Assembly: GCA_028289345.1 (NCBI GenBank)
Contig: JANQQL010000031.1
Span: 248,001-312,000, forward strand
Source: Planctomycetota bacterium
Lineage (GTDB): Bacteria; Planctomycetota; B15-G4; SIAN01
Reading direction: 5' to 3'
DNA length: 64,000 bases
A program made the position numbers and the translations under genes. The notes under the pieces were generated by a model, which ran no database searches, was not told the origin of the DNA, and saw nothing but the letters and a program-made list of their open reading frames with translations. Within the stretch, counting starts at the first letter, position 1. The number at the start of each line of letters is the position of its first letter. Shown here piece by piece: positions 1-9,116 of the stretch.

Positions 1-395
1 GGCATCAACACCGCCGGCGGCGTGCCCTCGCGTTCCGTGCGCTGGAGCTCCTCCCAAAGGAGCTGCAAGGTGCGTGGCTCCAAGATCACGTCAGAGTCGA
101 CTTGCAGGACCCACTCCGACTCGGCTTCTTGCAGTCCCCGATTCCGCACCGGACCCGGGCCGTCATTGCTGCCCATGTCCACCACCCGAACGTCGGGGAA
201 TCGCTCACGAATTCGGGCAACGCTGTCGTCTGTCGAGGCATTGTCGTAGACCACGATCTGATCGATCGTCGCAGTCTGATCCTTGAGCGCCTGGAGGCAG
301 TCCAGCACGACCTCGCCACCGTTGTAGTTGCACACGGTGGCGACCAGAGGCTTGTCGGACCCCGCCTTTTCGGGAGCCGTTCTGGGCTCAACCAT
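1..395 (-). CDS. Glycosyltransferase family 2, N-terminal part (cut by window edge)
   Basis: About 131 residues of a GT2 (GT-A fold) enzyme; the C-terminus lies beyond the left edge. The reading after ATG 395 contains the GT2 start pattern ATVCNYNGGEVVLDCLQAL, then IVVYDNASTDDS and a late acidic motif LQVDSDVI, which corresponds to the nucleotide-sugar/metal-binding D-x-D region. GT2 enzymes transfer a sugar from a nucleotide-sugar donor, here probably at the inner membrane during surface polysaccharide assembly. It is the last visible gene of the minus-strand polysaccharide cluster and is separated from the upstream GT2 gene by about 195 bases, the widest gap but one in that cluster, so it could have its own promoter. 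The sugar and acceptor cannot be told. Confidence 0.85.
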   Translation of the reverse strand, partial: MVEPRTAPEKAGSDKPLVATVCNYNGGEVVLDCLQALKDQTATIDQIVVYDNASTDDSVARIRERFPDVRVVDMGSNDGPGPVRNRGLQEAESEWVLQVDSDVILEPRTLQLLWEELQRTEREGTPPAVLM

Positions 396-590
396 CCGAC
401 ACCCTTGCCGACCCAGTGCGACCCACTCGGGATTCCCAGCGCATCGCCCCTTCGCCCAGTGGCCCCGTCCGGAAACCCTCATCCTTCCGGCCGCTGAGGC
501 AGCGTCGCCGTGCCCCCCACACCAAGATCGCGACCTGTCGCGGAGCAATGACCGAGGCAACCATCCGGCGAGGAGCAGGAATCATCCGAG

Positions 591-1517
591 TTAGCTCAGG
601 GGAGGACGGAAGTCCGGCGCGGTGCAAACCCGTCGGTGCTTCAAGCAATAGGGCAACAGGGCAAGCGCCGCCAGCGTCGCTTTGAAAGCGACCCAATATC
701 CTCCCGGTGTTTCCTTCACCGCACGATCCAGACCGATGGTCCCGGTCGCTTCTCCCACGGCGGGTCCGTCCTTCTTGGGAAACAAGGCCTTCTTTGCCAG
801 CTTCCAGGCCACGCCGACCACATCCCCCCAGCGGCAGTTCTTGAACGCGTAGAGCCAGAAGTTGCGCACGTGGTAGTAGAGACTGCGCTTCCCCGCCTTC
901 ATGCCGAACGGGGTGCCGTGAAACGTCAACACCTGCGGCGAGAGACGAATTCGAAAGCCGAGGTTCAGAATCCTCGCCGAAAGATCTCGCTCGTTTCCGT
1001 AGATGAAGAAGCGCTCGTCGTAGTATCCAGCCCGCTCGAGAACGTCCCGTCGCACCAGGCTGCCACAGCCCCGGAACGTGGCCAGGTACAGAGATTCCTG
1101 ATCGCTGGTCACCTGCTCCAAGTAACGGTCCGGCATGTTGGGTTCGACCACCTGGGTGGTGACCATGGCCGTCGACTCGGGTTCGGCCTCCAGCTCCTCT
1201 TGCAAAGTTTGCAACCAACGCGGGGGCAGCACGACATCGTCATCGAGGATCGCCACGTAGCGCTGCGTTGCCGCCTTGAATCCGAGGTTGAAGGTTTCGC
1301 AGGCTCCGAAGTCGGAGTGCGGCATTTCGATCAGCTCTGCGTCAGGGAATTCTCGGCGAACCATGTTTCCCGTGCCATCGGTCGAATGGTTGTCGACCAC
1401 GATGACTTGCTCCGCCGGCCGGGTCTGCTCCCCAAGCGCCAGCAAGTTGGCACGCACGTCATCGACCTTGTTCCAGGTGGAGATCACCACGCTGATGGGT
1501 GATTTGGGCGCACTCAT
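591..1517 (-). CDS. Glycosyltransferase family 2
   Basis: 308 residues. The N-terminus reads MSAPKSPISVVISTWNKVDD, followed by VIVVDNHSTDGT and the acidic motif AILDDDVVLPP, all typical of GT2 rhamnosyl/galactofuranosyl-type enzymes; ERFFIYGNERDLSARI resembles the second conserved acidic region of the family. The ATG at 1517 is preferred over a longer frame to 1577 because it overlaps the stop of the upstream deacetylase gene as ATGA, pointing to translational coupling, and because the GT2 fold starts immediately. The C-terminal 60 residues are basic and partly hydrophobic and may bind the membrane. Likely role: adds a sugar during surface polysaccharide synthesis. Substrate unknown. Confidence 0.9.
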   Translation of the reverse strand: MSAPKSPISVVISTWNKVDDVRANLLALGEQTRPAEQVIVVDNHSTDGTGNMVRREFPDAELIEMPHSDFGACETFNLGFKAATQRYVAILDDDVVLPPRWLQTLQEELEAEPESTAMVTTQVVEPNMPDRYLEQVTSDQESLYLATFRGCGSLVRRDVLERAGYYDERFFIYGNERDLSARILNLGFRIRLSPQVLTFHGTPFGMKAGKRSLYYHVRNFWLYAFKNCRWGDVVGVAWKLAKKALFPKKDGPAVGEATGTIGLDRAVKETPGGYWVAFKATLAALALLPYCLKHRRVCTAPDFRPPLS

Positions 1518-2281
1518 GATCCGCTCCCATCCACAGCGATGCCCAGGGTCTTCGACAGGGCTTCCAGCCCCGCCCACACTTCGTGCAACCGAGACGGATC
1601 CAGTTCGAGGAACGCTTCCGCATATTGAAACTCAGGCATCTCGATATTCACCGTGCGCGCGTAGGCTCCCGCCAAACATTTGCCGACGATGTCTTGGTAG
1701 CGCTGCTGGCTAGCGAACGAAAGCAAAGATTCCCGTTTGCGCTCCACTCGAGGGGTGATGTCGAGAAGCCAACTCGCCAGAGTGGGATGGTTCACTTCGT
1801 AGCAGGCGAGCACGCATTCGGGCCGAGAACGCCGCACTGCTTCGGCCACGACCCAACAGGTGGCGAGGTGGTCCGGATGGCACTCCAGCGGCGACGGGGC
1901 ATACACGACCGAAGGCGCATGTTGCTCGATCTCGACCCCGACACGCTCGATGGCTTCGTCATTTGCCGGGACGGAACCGTCAGCGAAGCCGAGCCCGACC
2001 AGCGACTCGACGCCCAAGCGCTGCAACGCTTGCCGAGACTCCTGGCGACGCACCTCCACCAGGTCCCGGTGCTCGAGATTCTGTGGATCGCCACGCTCTC
2101 CGCCGGTCATTTGCACTGCGATCACGTCATCCCCTCGGTCGACGTGGAACGCCAGGGTGCCACCACAGCCGATGATTTCGTCATCGGGATGAGGTGCGAC
2201 GGCCAGCACAGGTCCCGGAGGAAGAGAGTTCGGATCTTTCAAGGGGGGAAAGGTCCGGAACACGCGATAGCCATCGGTCAT
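1514..2281 (-). CDS. LmbE/PIG-L family N-acetyl-sugar deacetylase
   Basis: 255 residues with the family's zinc-binding signature AVAPHPDDEIIGCGGT (His31, Asp33, Asp34) and the third ligand region PLECHPDHLAT. PIG-L/LmbE enzymes hydrolyse N-acetyl groups from amino sugars (GlcNAc-PI, GlcNAc-Ins and bacterial glycan intermediates). Because it is embedded between glycosyltransferase genes, overlapping the GT4 gene upstream by four bases (ATGA) and the GT2 gene downstream by four bases, the probable substrate is an acetamido sugar of the exported polysaccharide or of its lipid-linked precursor, leaving a free amine. No signal peptide, so cytoplasmic. Specificity is inference from context. Confidence 0.88.
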   Translation of the reverse strand: MTDGYRVFRTFPPLKDPNSLPPGPVLAVAPHPDDEIIGCGGTLAFHVDRGDDVIAVQMTGGERGDPQNLEHRDLVEVRRQESRQALQRLGVESLVGLGFADGSVPANDEAIERVGVEIEQHAPSVVYAPSPLECHPDHLATCWVVAEAVRRSRPECVLACYEVNHPTLASWLLDITPRVERKRESLLSFASQQRYQDIVGKCLAGAYARTVNIEMPEFQYAEAFLELDPSRLHEVWAGLEALSKTLGIAVDGSGS

Positions 2282-3501
2282 GGAATCACTTCCCGGTAGA
2301 TCGCGGCCAGCTGCTCTTCGTGGGTGTTCACGTCCTGGTAGGTCTCCGGGATTTCACGGCGAAGGGCATCCACCAACTCTGGTCGTTCCACCAGTTCTTT
2401 CAAGGTTTGCTCCAGGGAGCGGTCATCCTGCATGGAAACGACTCGGCCAAAGTCGCCAACTCGCTCCGGGAGAGCACCTCGGTCCGAGACCACCACCGGA
2501 ACCCCCAGCGCCACCGCTTCTTCCACGACCAGAGAGTAGGTCTCGAACGCCCGAGACGGAAACACCGCCAGGTCGAATTTGCCTGCTTGAGCCGCGAGGT
2601 CGGTCCGGTCGTAGGCACCGTGAAAGGTCACCGGGAGCCCTTCCGCGAGAGCTTCCAGCAGCTGCGCGTCGTCGGCTGCTCGGCTCCCGTACAGATCCAA
2701 ACGGAAGCGCTCCGGCGGCAGCTTGGCCGCGACCCGCAACAAGGCGTCGATCCCCTTGATGCGCGAAAGGTTGCCGAAGTTCACCAGCCGCAGCGGTCCA
2801 CCGGCACGGTCCTGGCGCGGGCCGGATTGAAGAGGAGCGATGCCCAGGGGAAGCACGCGCAACAACTCCCCCGGCACGACCCCACTTCTGCGCAAGACGT
2901 CCGCGTGATAGTGAGAAGGAGCCAGGGCTACGCTCACCCGACCCAGCTCTCTCTGAAACCCAGCCCGTCGCTCTTCCAGGCGCCCGGAAAGATTCGCCTC
3001 TCCGTCATCCACTCCGACGCAGTCCACGCAACGGGAAACCGGGACTGGCAAGTCGGAGCCGCAGTAACCACCATCCGGCCGCAAGAAGAAGAAGCGAGGG
3101 CAGGCGACGTAAGAGTCGTGCAGGCTGGCGACGACCGGACAATCGGGCAAGGTCGAGAGGATCTCATCGCCCAGCTGGAACCAGTGGTGCAAATGGACCA
3201 GGTCGGGTTGGTAGGTCCGAACCCAATCGGTGACCGCCTTGGCAAGGCGAGGCGGCCGAAACAACACGCCGAACGGTTCGTCGACGGTGCGCTTCAGGCG
3301 TTTCACCGACACCCCCTGCCAAGCTTCTTCGGTCCACGGATGGGAGGCCGAGTCTGCCGCGCCACTTCCCTGGTCGCTCCCGCAGACCACGGTGACCTGG
3401 TTGCCGACGTCCCGCTGGCGCACGGCCAACGAGGCGACATACTGCTCGGTGCCGCCGCGAAACTCCGGAGGAAAGTTGTGAACGAGGTGCAGGATTCGCA
3501 T
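2278..3501 (-). CDS. Glycosyltransferase family 4 (GT-B fold)
   Basis: 407 residues starting MRILHLVHNFPPEFRGGTEQ, the usual GT4 opening with the GG-x-E acceptor loop. The C-terminal domain carries LVNFGNLSRIKGIDALLRVA and the E-x7-E region AVFPSRAFETYSLVVEEAVA, which binds the nucleotide-sugar. GT4 enzymes are retaining transferases. A longer frame reaches 3534, but ATG 3501 has GAGG at proper spacing and begins exactly at the fold. A cysteine-rich insert (residues about 155-190) includes YCGSDLPVPVSRCVDCVGVD, found in some GT4 subfamilies. It overlaps the LmbE start by four bases; upstream is a 213-base gap with no gene. Likely acts on lipid-linked glycan at the cytoplasmic face. Confidence 0.9.
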   Translation of the reverse strand: MRILHLVHNFPPEFRGGTEQYVASLAVRQRDVGNQVTVVCGSDQGSGAADSASHPWTEEAWQGVSVKRLKRTVDEPFGVLFRPPRLAKAVTDWVRTYQPDLVHLHHWFQLGDEILSTLPDCPVVASLHDSYVACPRFFFLRPDGGYCGSDLPVPVSRCVDCVGVDDGEANLSGRLEERRAGFQRELGRVSVALAPSHYHADVLRRSGVVPGELLRVLPLGIAPLQSGPRQDRAGGPLRLVNFGNLSRIKGIDALLRVAAKLPPERFRLDLYGSRAADDAQLLEALAEGLPVTFHGAYDRTDLAAQAGKFDLAVFPSRAFETYSLVVEEAVALGVPVVVSDRGALPERVGDFGRVVSMQDDRSLEQTLKELVERPELVDALRREIPETYQDVNTHEEQLAAIYREVIP

Positions 3502-3714
3502 CAGTGCCTCGAAGTCGATCTCGACTCGGCCCATCCTCCCGGCGAGGGAAGTCTCGCAGGCCAGTGAACAAGGCCGCGGATGGCCGATCGAGTGTTTTTC
3601 GGATTCGTCGAGGTGTCGGACCGCAGGCGAATCGGTGGATTCGTCGAGGACTCGAGGACGAAGACGGAGGCGAAGAGATCCAATCGGACGCCGAAAGACT
3701 TTTTCACCGGGCTG

Positions 3715-4737
3715 CTAGTAGATATCAGAATCCCCCATGAGGATGTACCACTCGTCAACCGCCGTCTGCACATGGAAGCTGTCGGTGAAGATCATGATGC
3801 ACAGGTTGAACGGCGAGTCCAGACGCTGAAAGTGCAGCCGACCCAAAGTGTCCGCATCGGCATGCAACGGCGGCGCCCAGGCCACCAGAGTGTTCAGAGG
3901 AGTCGACAAAGAAGCGTCACGGGCGTCGGCGGCTACGGCCGCTAACAACGCCTTCCAGGTTTCGTCGTCTCCCGGCTCGATCATCCAATCGACCAAAGGA
4001 ACGATGTCTTTATGGTTGCCGTGCCACGACAGGGTGTAGACCAGAAAGCCTCGGAGCTCACCGTTCGCTGATTCGGCGCGGAGAATTCGATAGTCGGTGG
4101 TCGGACAACGGACGTAGCGCCAATCGAGGTACTTCTGATCGCGAATCACCGTCAGGCCGCGACCGGACGCCAGGAACTCGTCCCAGGCATCCACCTCTTT
4201 GCCGAAGCTTTCGACTTGGTGCACCGTGATGCCCGCCGGAGCCTCCGGCACCGATCCAAGATCGAGGGCGAACATGGGGAGCGGGCAACGGACCGGCACA
4301 TAGCCCACTTTGCGAGTCCCGATCCGAAACGCCTGGGGATTGGGAAAGCCGTACACGATCTGGCTGCGATCCGGGCGGCCAAACTCGCCAAACCAAACGT
4401 CACAAAGGGACAGGAACAGACCCGACTTCTTCAGGGAGCGACGGAACTCCACCGAGACGCAGGTATCCAGCGCCTGGGTCCCAAGCTGCACTCCTTCTTT
4501 CAAGCGCCAGCGCTGCGGGATGCCGGTGTACTGGCCGACGATGCGTCCGTCCACCTCACCCACGTAGGTCTGGTGACCTTGGGGAGCGTCGGCGAATTGC
4601 CAGCGCCATTGCTCCAACGAGCGCGGGACGAAGTCGGGATTGCCCACCTCGAACACGCCATTGAACAATTCGAGGATGCCGTGCTCGTCTCCGGCTCGAT
4701 AAGGCCGGATCGTCCAGGGAACCGCCGAATCACTCAT
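3715..4737 (-). CDS. GNAT-family N-acetyltransferase
   Basis: 340 residues. The N-terminus WTIRPYRAGDEHGILELFNG is the beta1-alpha1 start of the GNAT fold, followed by VGEVDGRIVGQYTGIPQRWR and TCVSVEFRRSLKKSGLFLSL, the latter matching the acetyl-CoA pyrophosphate loop region. The protein is about twice the size of a minimal GNAT and resembles the larger GNATs common in polysaccharide loci. It could acetylate an amino sugar of the glycan made by this cluster; with the LmbE-type deacetylase it suggests that the acyl state of an amino sugar is edited. GAGG lies seven bases before the ATG; the upstream GT2 stop is 12 bases away, so the genes are co-transcribed. Substrate unknown. Confidence 0.75.
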   Translation of the reverse strand: MSDSAVPWTIRPYRAGDEHGILELFNGVFEVGNPDFVPRSLEQWRWQFADAPQGHQTYVGEVDGRIVGQYTGIPQRWRLKEGVQLGTQALDTCVSVEFRRSLKKSGLFLSLCDVWFGEFGRPDRSQIVYGFPNPQAFRIGTRKVGYVPVRCPLPMFALDLGSVPEAPAGITVHQVESFGKEVDAWDEFLASGRGLTVIRDQKYLDWRYVRCPTTDYRILRAESANGELRGFLVYTLSWHGNHKDIVPLVDWMIEPGDDETWKALLAAVAADARDASLSTPLNTLVAWAPPLHADADTLGRLHFQRLDSPFNLCIMIFTDSFHVQTAVDEWYILMGDSDIY

Positions 4738-4749
4738 GAGGTTGCCTCG

Positions 4750-5667
4750 TCAAGAACGAAGGATGGAAGCCAGCAGCCCCACCACGTAGCGGGTCGCGGC
4801 CCACTTTTGCCCCCAGGGCGTCTTCCAAAACGTGCGCATCACTTCTTCCAGGCCTCGGGTGAACACCGCGACCTTCACCACCAAAGCCCCCCTCCCACCG
4901 AAGTGTTTGCGGTAGTAGTAGATCCGGTTGAAATTCCACTCCCGAACGAAGTCCGGGTACTGGGACGTCGATTGGCCGTGGTGGTGCAACAATCTGGCGT
5001 CCGCGAGGAAGCGGATCTTCCAGCCCTGATCATGAATTCGGCGGCACAGGTCCACATCGTTGAAGAAAAGGAACAGTTTCTCGTCGAATCCCTGCACCGA
5101 GTCTAGAACCTCGCGGCGCAGCATCAGACAGGAGCCGGGTGGCTGGTCCACATCGGCGCTGGACCGATGATCAAAGTCTTCCATGAAGTAGTGGCGAATC
5201 GTGCGACTCTTGCCGAGCATCCGATCCCACACCGAGTCGAACAGGAACGCGACCTTTAGGTTGGGAAAGCGCATGCAGCTTTGTTGCACGGATCCATCCG
5301 GGAGGATGAGCTGCGGCGAAACCCCGCCGTACTCGCGCTGCTGCTGCAAGAACTCCACCATGTCCCGGATTGCCGAGCCTTGGATCTCGGTGTCCGGATT
5401 GAGAATCATCACGAAATCGCCGTTGGCCTGGGCAAATCCCAGATTGTTTCCCGCCGCGTAACCAGTGTTGGTCTGGCTGGCAACCAAGACCGCCCTCGGA
5501 AACTCGTCGGCCACCATTTCGGCCGTGCCGTCCGCCGAGGCGTTGTCGACCACGACCACCTGCAGCGGCACCCCGTGGTCTTGCTCGAACAGGGAGCGCA
5601 GGCAGTCGCGCAATAACTCCCGAGTATTCCAGGACACGATCACCGCCGAGACGACGGCAGAGCTCAC
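4750..5667 (-). CDS. Glycosyltransferase family 2 (GTG start)
   Basis: 305 residues. SAVIVSWNTRELLRDCLRSL opens the GT-A domain; VVVDNASADGTAEMV and MILNPDTEIQ (nucleotide/metal-binding acidic motif) follow, and GFDEKLFLFFNDVDLCRRI is the second conserved acidic motif seen in rhamnosyltransferase-like GT2 proteins. The GTG at 5667 is chosen because it overlaps the upstream stop (GTGA, four bases) and precedes the fold by a few residues; the frame is open to 5922 but that extra part lies inside the previous gene. A C-terminal stretch with hydrophobic and basic residues may attach to the membrane. Part of the polysaccharide operon. Confidence 0.9.
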   Translation of the reverse strand: MSSAVVSAVIVSWNTRELLRDCLRSLFEQDHGVPLQVVVVDNASADGTAEMVADEFPRAVLVASQTNTGYAAGNNLGFAQANGDFVMILNPDTEIQGSAIRDMVEFLQQQREYGGVSPQLILPDGSVQQSCMRFPNLKVAFLFDSVWDRMLGKSRTIRHYFMEDFDHRSSADVDQPPGSCLMLRREVLDSVQGFDEKLFLFFNDVDLCRRIHDQGWKIRFLADARLLHHHGQSTSQYPDFVREWNFNRIYYYRKHFGGRGALVVKVAVFTRGLEEVMRTFWKTPWGQKWAATRYVVGLLASILRS

Positions 5668-6878
5668 TCGAGCATCCCTCCGGGCTGCGGGTTGCTGGCA
5701 ATCCGCTCGAGAAACTCGGAGTAACGCTCCACCGGACTGCAGCCAGTGGTTTTGTGAAAGGTCCAGGCTCCCAAGGGGCGCAGGTCCGGCAGCGTCAAGG
5801 CGCGCACGAAGAACTGGAGCGGGTCCAAATGGTTCCACACGCCTTCGGGAATCTGAATCTCGGAATCGCTGTCGAAGCGCCCGACGGTGAGAGTGAAGTA
5901 GGGATCCGGGGTCAGCTCCCACACATAACGCCCGTTCGCCGGCAAGGAGAACGTCGGCGGGGAGTCCACCGCCCCGAGATCCACCGGGTCACTGAAGCGA
6001 AACGCTCCGCTCTTCAGGGCGTTCTTCGCAATGAACCGAGAAGCTCGCTCCCCCAACCAGGCCCCGACGGGGCCATAGTGCTTCCTCCAGTAGATCTGGC
6101 GAGAGCGAGCGCACTTCTCCATGGACTCGTTTTCGAACTGGCCGGCGCTCTTGTTGTACAGGTGCACCATTTCAGATTCGGGGACCAGCATGCAGGCGTA
6201 GCCCGCTTGACGCACCCTTCGAGTCAGGTCCGAGTCTTCGAAGTAAAGGGGAAACGTTTCATCGAACGGTCCCATGCTCCGAGCGAGCTGACCGGGCATC
6301 ATGAACGCATAACCGGCCAGGACGGGCTCTTCCTGAGGCTTCACCGCCGACCAGATGCGCAGGGCATTCTGCAAGCGACGCATGGAGAATTTCTGGGCGC
6401 GCTTGCGAGACGTGGTGCGCCATGCCTCTTGCAAATAGATGCTCAGCGTCGGAAGTTCGATGCGCGGTAAGAAGAAATAGCGATAGGAGTCGAACCACCC
6501 GCGCGGACCAACCTGCCCGACCCGGGGATTCCGATCCAAGTAACGGGACAAAGCGTCCACTCCCCCGGGAACGACAAACACGTCCGGGTTCATGTACAGC
6601 AAGTTGCGTCCGTGAGAGTTTCGAGTCCCCAGATTGCAGCCGCCGGCGTAGCCAAGGTTGGTGTCGGACTTGATGACCCGAACCCCGAGTTCTTCGAGAG
6701 GGTCCAGCCACTCGCTTTGATCATCGGGAGAATCGTTCTCGACAACCACGATCTCCAGACGTCCCGGGGACCCATCCGGTCGAGTGACTTGCTCTGCCTG
6801 CAAGCACTCCACCAAGGAAGCGGTGTAGGGACCGGAGTTGTAGTTGACGATGATGACGCTGACGTCAATCGCCGGCAT
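5664..6878 (-). CDS. Glycosyltransferase family 2, rhamnosyltransferase-like
   Basis: 404 residues. VSVIIVNYNSGPYTASLVEC begins the GT2 domain; IVVVENDSPDDQ, NLGYAGGCNLGTRNS and LLYMNPDVFVVPGG give the donor-binding acidic motif, and FDETFPLYFEDSDLTRRV the family's later conserved motif. The last 110 residues, beginning near DLGAVDSPPTFSLPANG, form an extra beta-rich region not found in minimal GT2 enzymes. Its start overlaps the end of the ABC ATPase gene by 14 bases, so expression is coupled to the exporter. Likely adds one residue of the repeat unit or a terminal residue. Confidence 0.9.
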   Translation of the reverse strand: MPAIDVSVIIVNYNSGPYTASLVECLQAEQVTRPDGSPGRLEIVVVENDSPDDQSEWLDPLEELGVRVIKSDTNLGYAGGCNLGTRNSHGRNLLYMNPDVFVVPGGVDALSRYLDRNPRVGQVGPRGWFDSYRYFFLPRIELPTLSIYLQEAWRTTSRKRAQKFSMRRLQNALRIWSAVKPQEEPVLAGYAFMMPGQLARSMGPFDETFPLYFEDSDLTRRVRQAGYACMLVPESEMVHLYNKSAGQFENESMEKCARSRQIYWRKHYGPVGAWLGERASRFIAKNALKSGAFRFSDPVDLGAVDSPPTFSLPANGRYVWELTPDPYFTLTVGRFDSDSEIQIPEGVWNHLDPLQFFVRALTLPDLRPLGAWTFHKTTGCSPVERYSEFLERIASNPQPGGMLE

Positions 6879-8229
6879 TCCCTCGACTCCCGGCTTCCTT
6901 CGCCTGATTGGTTGAAGCTTTGGACGGAGGAAGACGTTCCACCGACCACTCGTGATCCATGTACACCATGCCGAGGTAACTGGTCTGCTGCTTCAAAAGC
7001 ACTCGTCCGTCCAGGCTCTTGCCGTGATAGACGTGCATGCCTTTCTCGCCGGCCAGGTAGGTCACGATTCGGTACGCACCATGCAAGAAGCGCACCTTCG
7101 GGAAGCGCAGATGGGCGCGATAGTGACCACGCTCCGTGGGTGGCTCGTAACCGGACATGTTGGATCCGAATCCGGTCATCATCTCCGAGTCCCCGCGGTA
7201 GATCGCAAAAGCCAGGACCAGGGCCGGCAGGTCGTGGGGAATCTCGTAGTCGATCTCCACGATGAAGTCGTCCAGCAACTCACCGCCGTAGGGAAACTCG
7301 CCGGTTTCCGGGTCCTCGGTGCGTGCTTCCTCGCCATCGGGACGCAGCAGGCGCACATTGAGGATGTGAGGAGTTTCGCTCTCAAAGGTTTCCTCCTCCT
7401 CGGCGTCTTCGGCCGGGATCGGAAACTTCGGCGCCTCCTTCTTTTTTTCTTCCTCGGCATCCTCGCCGGCCACCAGGGACCCATAGCTGGCCCGGCGCGA
7501 GCGCTCGTAGGTCTCGTAGGACCGAGTCACGTCGGTGGCCTTGCCGTTCATCCGAACCCGGCCGTCCTGGATCCAGACAGCCCGATCGCAGATTTCCTCG
7601 ATGTGGTACATCGAGTGTGAACAGAACAAGATGGTCTTGCCCGAGGCCCGGAAGGACAGGATCCGTTCGAAACACTTCTTCTGGAAGTGAAGGTCCCCCA
7701 CCGCCAGGATCTCGTCGATGATCAGTACCTCCGGGTCGATGGCGGTGACCACCGAGAATCCGAGGCGCATGATCATGCCGCTGGAATAGGTTCGAATCGG
7801 CTGATGGATGAAGTGGCCGAGTTCCGAGAACTCGACGATCTCCTCCGCCTTCTCCTCCATTTGCTGGCGAGACAGGCCCATCACCATGCCGTTCAGGAAG
7901 ATGTTCTGGTAACCGGTGAAGCCGGGGTAGAAGCCCGTGCCGAGCTCCAGCAAGCTGGCCACCGTGCCGTTCAACTCGAACGTCCCACTGGACGGCATCG
8001 ACGTGCCACTCAGGATCTTCAAAAACGTCGATTTGCCAGCGCCGTTGGATCCGACGATGCCGAGAGCCGAGCCCTTGGCAACCTCCACGTCGATGTCTTT
8101 CAGCGCCCACACTTCCCGGTGGCAGCTCTTGCGCAGCAGCTTTTCTTTGACCCGGTCCATTGGCCGGTCGTAAAGGCGGTAGCGCTTGTTCAGGCCCTGG
8201 GCGCGAACGGCGATATCGGCAGCGTCCAT
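6865..8229 (-). CDS. wzt: Polysaccharide ABC exporter ATPase, Wzt type with C-terminal carbohydrate-binding domain
   Basis: 454 residues. Walker A GIVGSNGAGKST lies near residues 58-67, the signature region at TYSSGMIMRLGFSV and Walker B at VLIIDEILAVGD. The first part matches the KpsT/RfbE/Wzt ATPase subfamily. From about residue 290, after an acidic linker rich in Glu, comes a beta-sandwich-type domain (VEIDYEIPHDLPALVLAFAI) as in Wzt C-terminal domains, which in E. coli O8/O9a bind the modified non-reducing end of the O-antigen and gate export. Start ATG 8229 follows the permease stop by two bases. The presence of this domain suggests the glycan carries a terminal modification recognised before export. 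Confidence 0.92.
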   Translation of the reverse strand: MDAADIAVRAQGLNKRYRLYDRPMDRVKEKLLRKSCHREVWALKDIDVEVAKGSALGIVGSNGAGKSTFLKILSGTSMPSSGTFELNGTVASLLELGTGFYPGFTGYQNIFLNGMVMGLSRQQMEEKAEEIVEFSELGHFIHQPIRTYSSGMIMRLGFSVVTAIDPEVLIIDEILAVGDLHFQKKCFERILSFRASGKTILFCSHSMYHIEEICDRAVWIQDGRVRMNGKATDVTRSYETYERSRRASYGSLVAGEDAEEEKKKEAPKFPIPAEDAEEEETFESETPHILNVRLLRPDGEEARTEDPETGEFPYGGELLDDFIVEIDYEIPHDLPALVLAFAIYRGDSEMMTGFGSNMSGYEPPTERGHYRAHLRFPKVRFLHGAYRIVTYLAGEKGMHVYHGKSLDGRVLLKQQTSYLGMVYMDHEWSVERLPPSKASTNQAKEAGSRGNAGD

Positions 8230-8231
8230 GC

Positions 8232-9116
8232 TCACACCTCGTCCGGAAAGAGCCCCTTGGTCGCCAGGAAGAACCGGTGACCAAGGAAGAACAGGACGAC
8301 CGAAAGCGCGCCGAAGATCGCGCAGGAGTCCCACGGGAACGGCACATCCCCGCTGGGGAAGACGGCCCGGTACATGCTCAGTAGGTGATAGACCGGATTG
8401 ATCTTGAGCGCAGTCATCATCCACTCGGAGCCGGGCTCGGAGGCCGCTTGGGCCACCATACTGACCGGGTAGAAAATCGGAGACACCAGCATCCACAGCA
8501 GCAGGGCCACCGGCATCATCTGATTCAGGTCTCGGATGAACACGTTCGCCGCGGACAGCAGCATGCCGAGTCCCAGCGAGAACAAGAACTGCAAGAACAG
8601 GGGGATCGGCAGGTACAGAAGATGAGAGGCCAGCCGCAACCCATCGGAGACCGACACGTCGTCGGGGCGAGCGAAGAAGCAAACCGCCAGGTAGAAGATC
8701 ATGAACAACCCCATCGAGATGAGGTTGTGGATCAGCTGAGCCACGGCCACATAGGTCGGCAGCAGTTCCGAGGGGAACGCGATCTTCTTGATGAGGTTGC
8801 TGTTCTCCATGACCACGTTGGTGGAGCGGGCCGTGGTGTCAGCGAAGCAGAGCCAGGGGAGAATCCCGCTGAGCATGTAGAAAGTGGTCTCGTAGCCGCC
8901 GTCCAGCCAGGTCGCTCCTTCCCCGAATTTGAGCTTCAGGAACCGGGCAAAGACCAGGTGGTAGATCCCGAGCAGGAGCATCGGATAGATGAGCGGCCAC
9001 AGGCGCCCCAACAACGAGCCCTCGTAGCGAGCCGCGAGATCCCGCCACACGAAGGAGCGGAGCAGGTCGCGTTGGCGGTAAACCACGCGCGGGAAAGCCA
9101 AGGTTCTTCCGGTCAT
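8232..9116 (-). CDS. wzm: Polysaccharide ABC exporter permease, Wzm type (ABC-2)
   Basis: 294 residues with six predicted membrane segments, for example LIYPMLLLGIYHLVFARF, MGLFMIFYLAVCFFA and MPVALLLWMLVSPIFYPVSM. The N-terminal FVWRDLAARYEGSLLGRLWP is the cytoplasmic helix that precedes the first membrane segment in the ABC-2 O-antigen/teichoic acid exporters (Wzm, TagG). It pairs with the Wzt-type ATPase immediately downstream (two bases apart). It is the first gene of the minus-strand cluster, so the operon promoter should lie in the 668 bases upstream. Acts in the inner membrane, moving undecaprenyl-linked glycan to the periplasmic face. Confidence 0.92.
   Translation of the reverse strand: MTGRTLAFPRVVYRQRDLLRSFVWRDLAARYEGSLLGRLWPLIYPMLLLGIYHLVFARFLKLKFGEGATWLDGGYETTFYMLSGILPWLCFADTTARSTNVVMENSNLIKKIAFPSELLPTYVAVAQLIHNLISMGLFMIFYLAVCFFARPDDVSVSDGLRLASHLLYLPIPLFLQFLFSLGLGMLLSAANVFIRDLNQMMPVALLLWMLVSPIFYPVSMVAQAASEPGSEWMMTALKINPVYHLLSMYRAVFPSGDVPFPWDSCAIFGALSVVLFFLGHRFFLATKGLFPDEV

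Noticed and set aside
2194..3567. Plus-strand open frame of 457 codons
   Set aside because: Antisense of the GT4 gene; high G+C keeps the opposite frame open. The translation is rich in Arg, His and Gln and has no domain.
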